From positions 515,001-579,000 of the forward strand of contig JAUIRK010000106.1 of assembly GCA_030549495.1 (NCBI GenBank): a DNA stretch of 64,000 nucleotides. The letters run 5' to 3'. Shown piece by piece: positions 35,156 through 46,359 of this stretch. Each line of letters starts with the position of its first letter. Positions within the stretch are counted from its first letter, which is position 1. Below the pieces are notes generated by a model, which made no database searches, was not told the DNA's origin, and saw nothing but the letters and a program-made list of their open reading frames with translations. Position numbers and translations under genes: made by a program. Source of the DNA: Nectonema munidae. Lineage: Eukaryota; Nematomorpha; Nectonematoida; Nectonematidae.

Positions 35156-36669
35156 CAAAAAAAGTAAGCAAGACATGCATTACACAACACGACAATAATT
35201 TGTTTGACTTGATTAAAATAAAAATGTTTTTTTTACGAATATCGATAGTTTTTAGAGTTTTCGTTTATTTCAAAATTCATGATTTTGAGTGTAGAATCAG
35301 TGTAATGTGAATATTATTTTATTCAATAATGGAAATAAAACTAAAATCTTTTTTGATAAATTTAATTAAAATAAAAATAAACTAAAATTGAAGTTAAAAT
35401 ATATTTAAAAAGAATAATTGCGTGGCAAAAAGCTAAAAATAATATTTTGTTCTACATTGCCTTTGATGCCAAGATTTATCTTCTTTGATAAGTCCCCAAA
35501 CGTAGTCACTCATCATAGCTTTGCCCCATCGGCCTTGGTATCTCTTTTCCATAGTTTGGATATCTTGATGAAATCGTTCTCCATGCTCCTCGCTCACATC
35601 ACCAAGATTTTCTTTGAAAACATCTAAATGCGAATCCAAAAAATGAAGCTTCAGTGACATCCGGCATCCCATTTCTTTATACGCATTTACCATATTTTCA
35701 ATATTTTCTTTGTAGTTTTCATCTTTTTTATTACCTAAAAATCCTGTCACAACTCTTCTAAATGCCTCCCATGCACATCTTTCTTTCAAAATAAGGCTAT
35801 TTTCAAATTCTTCCGAATTTAGAAGTTTCCTAACATCAGGGCCCTTAAAAATTCCATTTTTTAGCTTTGCTTCAGAAAGCTTAGGAAATAAAAGTCGGAT
35901 TTGCTGAAAAGCATTACTGTCATATTCTAGTGCTTTCACTAACTGTTTAATAAGTCCCAACTTTATGTGTAGTGGAGGAGCAACACTTTTTTTGGGTCAA
36001 TTAGGGGTTGATTAATGACGTTTTGACTACCAGGTTCAAGGCCAATTCTTTGTGTCCATGTTTTTTTCAAATAATGATTTTTATCATCTCTACTATCCCA
36101 TAAACATAAGTAGCAGGAAAACTTTGTATAACCTTGTTGCATTCCCAATAGAAAGCCTAGCATTTTGAAATCTCCACATACATCATAATTAAAATTTTCA
36201 TACTTTATTTTGCTGAGCAAATTTTTAACATTGGCATAGTCTTCTTTCATATGCGTAGAATGACCAACTGGAACTGATGGCAACAAGTTTCCATTGTGAA
36301 GCAAAACTGCCTTTAAACTTTTAACAGAACTGTCGATGAAGAGCCTCCATTCTGATGAAACATGTTCAATTTTTACAAAAACATAAGCCATCTTCAACAT
36401 CATAAAATTTAGAATATTCCATATGTCTTTTTTTTTTGCACCCCTATTCTGCATCTCTCTCCTAGAAGATTCCACTCTTTGAGCCTGGACGTTAGCAGCT
36501 GAGCTCCCTCTTTAGATAAGTTCAAGTCTTTAATTAAATCATTTAGCTCACTTTGATTTGGAAAATGAGGAGATTTTGTATCATTATCATCATCATCATC
36601 ATCATCATCATCAACAGGATATAAAATTTCATTATTATTCACAGATTCTACTTCATCCAGATAACTTTC

Positions 36670-36733
36670 CTTAAACAAAAGTTAGTATACAAAGAATTCA
36701 GCATAACAAAATATTTTAAATTTTAACAATTAC
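36670..36733 (-). other. 64-bp intron 2 of the zinc-finger gene
   Basis: Donor AAAAG|GTAATT and acceptor TGTTTAAG|GAA on the minus strand; phase 0, frame kept. Confidence 0.75.
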
Positions 36734-36939
36734 CTTTTCTGGAGGGGAAGGAACTGGCAAGTTTACATTATGAGGTACTGGAGCAATTGATGAAGCAATA
36801 TTAGGATAGTCAAGTTTTTTAGATTTTCCTTTGATTTTTCTGAATTTAGATATGTTGACTATACAAAAATAACAATCAGTGGTATGATTTTTTTGTTCTC
36901 TCCAAATTCGTGGAATAGCAAAAGGCATTGATCTTTCTC

Positions 36940-36997
36940 CTAGATTTTAGATTCTGAGTTTTTCCAAAAGTATGACAATTTAAAACAAAAAAACTAC
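36940..36997 (-). other. 58-bp intron 1 of the zinc-finger gene
   Basis: Donor GAG|GTAGTT and acceptor AAATCTAG|GAG on the minus strand; joining gives ...WLRG-ERSMPFAIP, matching the order seen in related proteins. Confidence 0.75.
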
Positions 36998-37217
36998 CTC
37001 TCAGCCATGCCTCCAATGTTGAACGACAGCTTCCACAAATAAAATGAGGAGCCCAACTTTTATCCTTGTCACCAATCGGCATACCAAAATATAAATTGTA
37101 TGCTATCGAATATTTTGATCCTTTTTCTATTTTATAAGAAACTGTTTTTTGCCCAATATAGTATCCGCAGACATAGCAAAAAGAATTAGGGTTATTTTTA
37201 CACATCCGTGTAGCCAT

Positions 37218-37739
37218 TTTTAATTTGTAGTAAAAAATTGACAATATTATAATATAATTATCTTAAAAATAAAACAAAAATCGTGACAAAAATATGTTAA
37301 GAAAAATACCTTGTAACTTCTGAACCATCGATGTTACAGAAAAAACAAGCACAGATTATAGTTCTTTTTTTATTTTTATTATAACTCACACATATCCTTT
37401 TTACTTTTTTTTCGGGGTTTTTCAGCTGAAGCCAAGGTCTAATTTTTAAAATTTTCAAATATATCGTTTTGAAATAGTTTAATTTTGACAAAGTTTTCAA
37501 ATGAGGAGATAAAACTCAAAAACATTAAAATAAAAAAGTATTATTTTTTGTGTATTATGAATTTTATTTTATTTTTATCATCAAATATTTTTCTACTAAG
37601 GTAGATATTTTATGGGTAAATAATTTTTTATTTGCGTAAAACAATTTTTTAACCTAGTTTTTTTATTTCCGTGTCTTCTTAACTTATTATACTATTTCTT
37701 ATTTCTTTTTTCATGTCTAATTTTTAGTTTAATAATAAA
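37218..37739. other. No gene; possible upstream exon
   Basis: A minus-strand frame at 37500-37297 ends near a GTATTTT donor-like site and contains CACFFCN; it might be an upstream leader of the zinc-finger gene but support is weak. Confidence 0.25.
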
Positions 37740-38800
37740 TGGCTCAATGGAAAACACATTTGGTCCTACAAACCTGAATTTTTGCAATTTGGTTTTACTG
37801 AGATAAGAGAAAGATCTTGAAATATACATCCTCAATGTCTCCGATGCCTGAAATTGTTGCTTGTGAAGCTATGGAGGAAAATAAGTTAAAGCGTAATTTG
37901 GAAACATCACATCCAAAATTTGTTGAAAGACCACTGAGTTACTCGAAAGACAAAGAAGAGGAAGTTAAAAAAAGTCATATTAATGCTCCTTCAAAGTCGG
38001 TATTTTCACTCAAGAATGTTTCTCTTAGCATCCGTGTATGACAAAAAACCTTATAACATTGGAGAAAAACTTGTGAAATCATCAGCAATAGCAGTGGTGA
38101 AAACACTTTGCGCACAGATATTGCAAAGAAACTTGAATCAGTGCCATTATCTGACAACACCATTTTAAACATAGAATTACCCTTATTTCAGAAGATATTT
38201 TATCTCAGCTGATCATTAAAATTAACAGAATCTTTTCTTTGTAAACTGATGTTTCAGTGGATATTGCCAGTATTCCTCAATTGAGGGTTTTTGTTAGATA
38301 GAAAGAAGAAGATGACATTCTTCAAGAATTTCTTTTCTGCAATGCTTTGTCAACTATCACTGCTGGAGAAGATATATATTTGATACGATTTCAAGTTTTT
38401 TCATAAAATATGAGTTAAGTTAGAAGAGCTGCTTGGCTGTTTTCACTAATGGTGTTCCATCAATTATGGGGACTCGTACAGGTTTTGTTGGTCGCATTAA
38501 AAAGAAGAACCTAAATCTTGCAGTCATTTATTGTTTGTTGCATCTAGAAGAATTTGCTTCTTGCTGTCTGCAATCAGATCTTAATTCTTTTTTAAATGAT
38601 GCTACCCAAATTGTAAACTTTGTTAAAGCCAGAACTCTAAATTAACGCATTATCCATAAAATGTGTGAATAAATGGAACCACACTACAAAAACAAATCAC
38701 ATATCCGTCGGCTATCTCGAAGAAAGATTTAATTCTTGAGCTAAAATGTGAAATTGGAATATTTCTTTATGGAAAACGTCATGAACTAGAAAACTGTTTC
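37740..38800 (+). pseudogene. hAT transposase relic (SCAND3/ZBED5-like)
   Basis: In changing plus frames, in family order: KLKRNLETSHPKFVERP (BED finger, family KLKRHLETKHP), NIGEKLVKSSAIAVVKTLC, KKLESVPLSDNTI, QLRVFVR and LQEFLFCNALSTITAGED, then AVFTNGVPSIMGTRTGFVG (family CTDGAPxMxGxRSGF, so the catalytic segment is recognisable), KARTLN, HIRRLSR (family EVRWLSRG) and LYGKRHEL. The C-terminal dimerisation domain is missing. Many stops and frame changes; a dead copy, of the opposite strand to the hAT copies near 23-25 kb. Confidence 0.85.
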
Positions 38801-39932
38801 CCTAATCCCTACGAGAGGGGTTTTTATGACCCCCCCCCCTTGTGTAACTTAATTTAAATTGTAATTATTACACTTTAATGTTTGATTTTTTTGACTTTTC
38901 CTTAAATAACGAAACATGTTTTAACTTTTATCTAAAAAAAATTTTTTAATTTCTTTTTTCAAAAAATATTATTTTTGATTATTTTCATAGTAATGACGAG
39001 GGGGTGGGGGTCCTTTGAACTCTTTCTTTTTTCCTATTTTTCTAGTCATAAGTTAAATTTTAAAAAACAATAATTATTAAACTAAAAAGTTCACAATAAA
39101 TAAAAAAATACACTAATTTTGATTAATATTTATAGTATCATGGTTGTAAAACCAATTGTCTTTTTTTTCCTTTTTCAGTTTTGTAATATATTCATGGACA
39201 CAAAAATTATAGACTTATGAAAGGTTATACTAATAAATAAATAAAAAAAATAAAAATATCTTTCAAAAGATTAGGAGTTTAACACCTGAGAAAATTCCTC
39301 AAAAGTTTTTCCACGATCTTTTGAAACATCAAAAGAATGAAGACGTTCGATAACACTCTAAAAAATTTTCAGTGTGTTAAATATGATACCTGCTTATAAC
39401 ACACTTATGATATATTAAACTAATTGATACACTATAAAAAAAGTAAATATGAAAATTGATTTATCAAAAACATCACTGAATCCTAAAGTAAAAATTGTTG
39501 ACTATTGCGACTAGTACAAAGTATTCTTGAAATCTGAAAGTATTTCAATTCATCGAAGTTATTGTAGTGTTATGAAGTGTAAATCAATAGATTGACCACA
39601 TTTATTGTTGGTATAACAAAAGCAATCAAGTTTATTTAAGTTTAGGAGGTGAATTCATTCGCACAAAAGAATAGCAAACATTTTACATAAAAACAATGAA
39701 ACTTAATCAAGCAAAACAATAAAAAAATTAATGGCATTGTAAACAAAAAGTAAAAGCATGTTTTGTGCTAACAGATTTTTTTACATTGTTTGTTTACTTT
39801 GCTTAAGTTGTCTTTTCTTTCTTTGTAATTCTTACCTATTATGTTGTCCAGACATATACTACTGCGTTTTTTGTTCCAATTTCTTGTGAACAAACATTCT
39901 GAGGTTTTTTTCCTGTTATTAAAAAAATCGAG
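38801..39932. other. No gene recognised
   Basis: Contains C10 and G-rich runs near 38830 and 39000; otherwise AT-rich. Confidence 0.4.
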
Positions 39933-40975
39933 CTAAATCTTTTCCATGATATCAGCTCTCAATCCAATTTTGGGTCTTTGCTCCAAAAATGGTAGAATGA
40001 GAGAATAAGCTAAATTCAAACTATTTTTCAAACTGTCACTATTTCTAGGATTAAATTTATTGTTCTTGCAAAAAATTGTTGTGGCATTAATTCGAGCAGT
40101 GTCTAAAACATATGAGAACGCTGAAATGGTCCATTTGTTGGATTTTCGGGCTATTGAAAATGATCTCATTTTCTGGTCCACCCCCTTTTGTAAAGTCATA
40201 TAATGTAAAAATGTGAGGTTTCTTCTTTTTTTATCAACGGTTACTCCTGCGATGAAAGGACGAGAAGTTAATACAAGGATATTTTTTTACCTTTCGATTT
40301 TGTATCGACCACATAGCTGTGTAATGATAAGTAATAGTTCTCTCTCTCTCTCATAACAAAATTTATACCCTTACGGTGAGTTAATTGTACCCACTATAGT
40401 TATGCCTCTTTCATATAACTTTTTAGCAAGTCCAATTGAAGTATAGAGCCTATCAATAGTTATATTTCTACCTTTGAGAGATAAAGTTGAGCTTAATCGA
40501 GATATCATAGACTTAACAATACCATATGAACCGGGAACATAAAACTATCCTTCCCCATTTTTTGGATTACTCTAATTTAAAGAATCCTATAAATTTTTTA
40601 TTCTATTCTCATTTTGTCTATAGAAGATATAAAATCATCCTGTTGGAATAAAAGTTCTATATTTTCAAAGTTTAAAGCATCCCAACCAGAATATTCACTT
40701 CTTTCAACTTCAAGACTTTGTTCATCATCATAATCCTCATCATTTAATTATCTTCAATCATCTTTATCGCCATCAAACTCCAAATTTTTTTCCAAAAGAG
40801 TAGTTGATGTTCCTGGAATAGAGTCAACCACACTCATTTGATTACTTTCGTGTTCGTCATCTTGTTCATAACCAAAAATATTTAAAAGTTTAGTGTCATC
40901 TGAGTATTCCATATCTATTCTTTTTAAAATAATATTATATAATATAGATTCAAGATAATAAAGAAGTTTGATCAA
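39933..40975 (-). pseudogene. piggyBac transposase relic, internally deleted
   Basis: The N-terminus begins at about 40920 (MEYSDDTKLLNIFGYEQDD, acidic as usual), followed after a large gap by FYVPGSYGIVKSMISRL, GRNITIDRLYTSIGLAKKLY and ERGITIVGTINS (family: NxTxDNxFTSxxLAxxLxxxxxTxxGTxR; the catalytic D is present as TID), then TAMWSIQNRKVKKYP, KGVDQKMRSFSIARKS and NKWTISAFSYVLDTARINA (family: KGGVDxxDxMxxxYSxxRxTRRWPxxxFxxxLDIAxxNA). The part carrying the first catalytic aspartate is absent. Clearly diverged from the intact 3.6-7.4 kb element. Ends not located. Confidence 0.82.
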
Positions 40976-43917
40976 AGAATATGGAGACGAAGAAAAATGT
41001 ATGATGATAAAGTCTAATGAAAGAATATTGAAATGAAGAATAAATCGTACGGCGAGAATAAGTTGTACGAGGATATGTCAATAAACAAGATTGCAACAAA
41101 GGTTATGTAACGTGTGTATCATTTATGTTCATTTAATCAAGCTTGGGAGTAATTAATTAAAAAAGTAATTTTAATTACAATTTTAATTACATTTTATCAT
41201 AATTGTAATTTTAATAATTATTGTTTCTCTAAAGTAATTCAAATAGATTATTAATTACAAAAAGTGTAAATATAAAAGTAATTATTAATATATTTCATTT
41301 TAAATCTTATGTCAATTACATTTTTTTCCTCAGGTAACACATAATTAACCTAAATTAATTCAAGTAGTCTTGCGTCAATATAATGACAGTGAAGATGGTC
41401 TGGATTTGAAAAGGCCAAATAATGTTTGCGTTAGGACCGCTGAAAAATGGGAGTTTCAAGGCCCGAAAAACTGATTTCAAGTCCACGGTTTATTTTTTAA
41501 TGCATCCAACAATTTTTAAATACATAACATACAAACTCTTCTATGAAAGTATCCGTATTAGAGGATTTACTGTAAGCAATAAAATCTACAAATAGCACCA
41601 AATTTAGAAAATGAAATTTTAATTAAAAATGCCCTATTTAAATTTGAATGCGTTAAAAAATTTTTGTCCTTGCTTCTAAAGCCAACGAAAGTCAATGATT
41701 TTATGTGGAGTCTGAAATTTGCCCAGTGACATTTTTTTCTGTATTTTCAAATCCGTTATTAAAATGAAAGATGTCAATTTTGTTTATAAGGTTGACTAGT
41801 TATATAATTAGTAAAATAGTTAGCTATAGTTTTGTTAACTAGCCAGTCAATTAGTAAGATAGTAAAGCTAGATAGTAAAGTTTGTTAGTAAGTAAGATTT
41901 TATATATCTATTTGTGTAAAGAGGGTATTAGGACACTTTGGCGATTATTTGTGTTATTTGGGTATGTAAGCATAAAATAACATGGTTGGAATTGACTCAG
42001 CTTGTAAGCAGCTGAAGACATGAAATCTGGCAGAATGCTCCCAGTTTTCTATATTTTTTAACTAATCGTCAAAGAGAAGCGAAGAGAAATATAGCTGGAT
42101 GAAAAATAGAAGTTTTTCGAGATATGATTAAAGATCTTGCAAATTTATTATATTAGGCTCTCATTACTAAGTCATGTAGGAAAGTAAACGGAACATCATG
42201 TGCTTTGAGAGTAAAGTCAAAAAATTTCTTTGAAAAAACGGAGTTTTTGGACATTCACTAATTAATTGGTTGGGATCTTCAATTTTCGTACAAATAAATC
42301 TGCATAGTAGAGAATCACATTTCGGAACCACCCTTAGACAAGGCAAAAGTTCTTCTGACCAAAAAACAAACGATTTTTTCTTAATTAATTTAAATGAAGG
42401 AAGAAGAATCTTAACTTTTTTAACTTTGAAATCAAGATATTTTTTGGTAGAAGTCTCAAAATATCCATATCACAAAATACCAAAGTGTTTTGGGCACCAA
42501 ACAAAATGTATAGCAAAATTTTGGATTAGGGTCTTATGGGTCTAAAAAATTTGGTTTATTCAGCATTTGGAAGATTTAATTCTTATGATTTAAATAAGAT
42601 GTTTTTAGTCGGAGAAGAAATAAATGAGTTTATAAAAGGAGAAGAAAAAAAGTTTCGATTTAGGTTGAGAAAAAAGCATGGTGTACTCGAATGCATATAT
42701 TTAAAATGGCAGAGGAAAGCTTAGTCTGGATGAAAATTAATCAAAAGTTGTTGACAGCTCACAAGAGCTGTTGAAAAGAAGACTGCAAATGAGAAAATAA
42801 TTATTCTTCGCAATGTGGTGGATACTTTTTCAGTAGCCTGAAGCAAAATTGGAAAAATGATAATTCAGAGAAGTTTTCAATACAAAATTTTTTAATTTTA
42901 TGGTAAAGATGGTAAAAGTCTTTTTCGTTGAAAGTTAAGATATGCTTAACCAAGTTATTTTTAGTAGCATGATCCTAAATTTATTTCCAATTAATATTAC
43001 CTAAAATAGGAGATCAGGGGGTAGTTCAAAAGATTTTGAATGGGAAGGGGATTTGCATGTTTGCAATACAAATCCTACAAGAATTTGATTGAAATGAATA
43101 ATGTTAGCAACAAGTAAATGAATAAACCAGCATAAAGTAAAAATTTTGATTTGAAAACTTTGAAATTTGGGTTAGGATATATTTGCCTGCAATAGCTGTA
43201 AAAATGTTATTTTCAAAAACGACTGTTGTGATTTAGGTTCGAATACTGAAATTAGAAATTTTGTTCCTATATATTTTGAAAAATATTAAAAAGTTTATTA
43301 GTTAGATATGTATTGTTATATATATATATTTATATTTTTTTTACATAGAGTTCTTTATAATAATGGGTTTTAGTAGGAGCGAATCTACTATTGGCGGTAA
43401 CATTTTGAATAATCTTTTTTGACATGTAATATACTGTTTTACTGAGAAAAACAATTCCTATAATGTAAACAAATGAAAGATATTCAAAATGAAATAATAA
43501 AAAGTATATAATTTTAAATATAGAAATGTTTTTATTATCAAAATATAAATTAATTTATAAATTGTATGTACCAAAAGTTTCGTTGAAAGTTGTGTGTATT
43601 TATTCTCTCCTGAGTGTTCGTTGAACGATTTAAAAGTCAGATCTGTTTCGAAATACTATATTTTTTGAAGGAATTTTTTGAACGATTTAACCTGTTTTTT
43701 TTTCAATGAAATAAATGAAGATGAAGATGAAGATAGATAGTTTAAGCATATATTTAAAGGTATGAGGAAGTTTGCTTATAAGTTGATCGAGGTTATATTT
43801 TATATATGCTATATTTTGTACTTGTTCTTTGTAAAAATTGTTTTTCGAGAAGAATTGTCTGTCGTGACCACACGTTTGGTTAGAGTGTAGTTATTTATCT
43901 GACTTTGAATCCCTATA
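40976..43917. other. No gene recognised
   Basis: Includes AATTAC-rich low-complexity sequence (41150-41290), a TTAG-type tract (41800-41905) and two open frames at 42270-42724 without recognisable motifs. A (GAAGAT)n tract lies near 43715. Confidence 0.4.
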
Positions 43918-46006
43918 CACTAAAACCTGGATAAAACGGTACCTTTGAAAAGCGATATCCTTCTAGATACGGTGAAAAAAAAAATTTTTTACTTTCTTAT
44001 ACTTGGTACTGTACGTATTACCTGTCGCAAGCAACCCTTTGAGTTACAACTAACGATCTCTTTTTGAAGAAAAAAATCTGCATTTTAAGATCGAAAATTT
44101 TTTTCAAATTCAGTATAAATTTAAAATGGCAGTTTTTATGTTTTTTTAAACCAACTTATTTTTTATAAATTTCTTCAAATAATTGTTGAAACATGAAAAA
44201 AATGTAAGAAATTTGAAATGTTTTATGAACTTTTCAATCTTTTTGGAAATAAAAATTTTTATAAAATTTTCATTTTTAAAATATGAAATACTTTTGATAT
44301 GTTTGCTAAATTTTTTTGATCTTTCTGGAAATAAAAATTTTTTATTTATGATATTTAGTATTCTTTACATTTTTTCCACATTTAAATGATAAATTTGACA
44401 AGAATAAGCAAGCTTAAGTTTGAATCTTTTCAAAAAATATTAAAAGTAGATATAATTGAACTTAATTTTTACTAAATAAAAATTTAAAATTTTTACCCCT
44501 TTTTCCTTATCTAAGTGCATCTATAAATCTATACACTTCTAGTATTAGTAGCGGTATCATTGCATATTTAAATCGAAAAGGCCTAATAAGACCACTTGTA
44601 TCGATTTTTAAATTAATTGGTGTGAGGAAACTGAACTTGAATTCAAGCCCTTTGGTACCAAGTCCATGACTTTAACGGATCTACCCACGTTCACAGTATT
44701 AGTAATTATATAATTTATTGTCACTTAAATAATTATTATCTTTTTTTAATTTTTGCTTACAGATATATTTTTTGTTTCATTATACAACTAAATAATGTTC
44801 TTATTTTTTATTTTAATACCCGGAGGTTATAAATTTCACAAAAAATTATTATAAAATGGCATCAAGCAAAGATATTACGGCTATAACTTAAAAACCATTG
44901 GAAAAAACAAAGCTCATTACTTTTAAATAGTAACATAATGTTAAATTTTATATTTTCACTGTTTTTAAAAACAACAATACAATATCTTTCAATTCCATAT
45001 CGAATTATTGTAAGTAAAAATATTGTAAAAAGGCTACGTCTTGGTGATAACTATCCTTCCACAAGCCCACCTCCCCTCTCCATCACAAAACATTTAAAAT
45101 TTATATACCCTCTCCATTTTTGGGACGTCAAATATGTATGATCCCTTATTTTTCTATCTTTATCTTTTACTTTTATTGATATAATCATATTTAGTGAAAA
45201 AACTTGTCTTTTTCAGAATATAAAAACCAAACCACGAATTCATTTAAACCTTAAGCAAAACGTAGAAGTTTTGGAAAAATATGAAAATAAACAAACTTGT
45301 TGTTCAATTGCATGTTTTTACGGAGTTGGTTAACTCAGATTTAAAATGCAATAAAAAACAAAGATTAAATTATTTCTTTATGGAAATCGGGTACAAGCGA
45401 AAAAATGAAACTTGTAAATCTACGAAAAACTGCTCAGCATTATGCCAACGAAAGAGTTTTTGAATGGTTTTGCCTCTCTCGAAGTAAAAATTCCTATTAC
45501 TGGAGTTCTCATACAAGAAATAGCAAGGCAAATTGCAGAAGAAATGAATATACCGATTTGAGATCGTCCAAGGGCTGGTTACAGAGTTTCCAAAAAAGAC
45601 ACAATATAAATTGTCCATACTTACATGGTGAGTCTTCATCAGTTGATCCAGTTGTTGTTGAGCGCTCGAAGGAAGAACTCGCCTCACTGTGTTAAGATTA
45701 TGAGTTAAATATATTTTCAACGCTGACGAAACAGCAAGATGCTTCAAAAGCAAGTCTGTCAAATTCTTAGCAGTCAACTATTACTTCAACAAAAAATCAT
45801 GAATGATATCAACTATTTTTTCTACATGTCTTAAATCCGTCAACAAAAACAAATCGATATAAAATTTTTTTTTATTAATAAGGATCATGAATAAATAGAT
45901 CACGCTTATTTTCAATTTATTTTTTCACCTTTATATAGCGACCACTTCTTAGATGCGACTTTAAAAAGGTAGATTTTAATTCGGTCGCATCTTTCAGGTT
46001 TTACTG
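43918..46006 (+). mobile_element. Tigger/pogo element 2, deletion derivative
   Basis: Ends CACTAAAACCTGGATAAAAC and, read inward from 46006, CAGTAAAACCTGAAAGATGC, each flanked outside by TA (43916-43917; 46007-46008). 2,089 bp, shorter than full Tigger, with only the N-terminal half of a transposase (45245-45790, plus). Confidence 0.85.
45245..45790 (+). pseudogene. Tigger transposase N-terminal half, broken
   Basis: LKQNVEVLEKYENKQTCCSI with ACFYGVG (psq helix-turn-helix), KRNCKSTKNC-like linker, ITGVLIQEIARQIAEEMNIP (CENP-B DNA-binding domain), GWLQSFQKRHNINC, HGESSSVDPVVVE, SKEELASL and then IFNADETARCFKSKS with FLAVN (start of the DDE domain with the first acidic pair). Frame changes separate the pieces. 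Coding stops there, so the second half of the catalytic domain has been lost. Confidence 0.8.
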
Positions 46007-46008
46007 TA

Positions 46009-46164
46009 GTTGGAAATAGCCTAATCGGAAAATTACAAAATAAAACAAATAGAGTTCTTGATTTGATTGAAGAAGAAGAAGAAGAAGATTTATTGATAAA
46101 AAAAAGCAAGGAGAATATTTCACAAACAATAAAACAATTACAAGATCATCATTCTAATAATTAA
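46009..46164 (+). CDS. Unrecognised 51-codon acidic open frame, possible terminal exon
   Basis: An open frame running from the right Tigger end encodes VVGNSLIGKLQNKTNRVLD, LIEEEEEEDLLIKKSKEN and ISQTIKQLQDHHSNN before TAA at 46162. It is amphipathic and charged, suggesting a coiled-coil-like tail. It lies immediately outside the Tigger terminal repeat, whose inner edge carries a splice-acceptor-like TCTTTCAG. Could be a host terminal exon, a retained Tigger tail or chance (the GAAGAA run inflates it). Confidence 0.2.
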   Translation, partial: VGNSLIGKLQNKTNRVLDLIEEEEEEDLLIKKSKENISQTIKQLQDHHSNN

Positions 46165-46359
46165 TAGACATATATATGTATATATTTATAAGTATGAAAA
46201 GTTTGAAGGTATGTATTAAAGCATAAATGTAGAATAGTTTGAATTTTTTTTTTTTTTTTTTTGAAATTAATATTACTAAAAAATCAAAAGCCAAGTATGG
46301 CCGTTATTAGATTTTTTACGATATTAGTAAAATTTTAACAAAAATATAAACTATAAAGT

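Larger units (their letters stand above)
35433..37217 (-). pseudogene. Multi-exon uncharacterised zinc-finger gene with D-D-E-like core
   Basis: No named function. Read from ATG 37217: exon 1 (37217-36998) has a ZAD-like pair of CxxC knuckles (CYVCG; CGSC, 44 residues apart). Exon 2 (36939-36734) has PFAIPRIWREQKNHTTDCY plus another CxxC (CYFC). Exon 3 starts at 36669, with a poly-Asp run from a (GAT)n tract and SELNDLIKDLNLSKEGAQLL. Introns of 58 and 64 bp have good GT/AG sites and keep frame. The core contains EWRLFIDSSVKSLKAVLLHN, VCGDFKMLGFLLGMQQGY, CYLCLWDSR and, near the end, SEEHGERFHQD and EKRYQGRW. I know a closely similar multicopy uncharacterised protein in arthropod and Hydra gene sets. 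D (FIDSS), D (CGDFK) and E (EEHGERF) are spaced like an RNase H-fold transposase; that is inference. Two one-base frame changes (in an A11 run near 36430, and near 35975) break this copy. No terminal repeats found. Confidence 0.8.

Noticed and set aside
42270-42724. Two overlapping plus-strand frames, briefly considered as a mariner-type relic
   Set aside because: No helix-turn-helix or DDE motif could be found in any frame.
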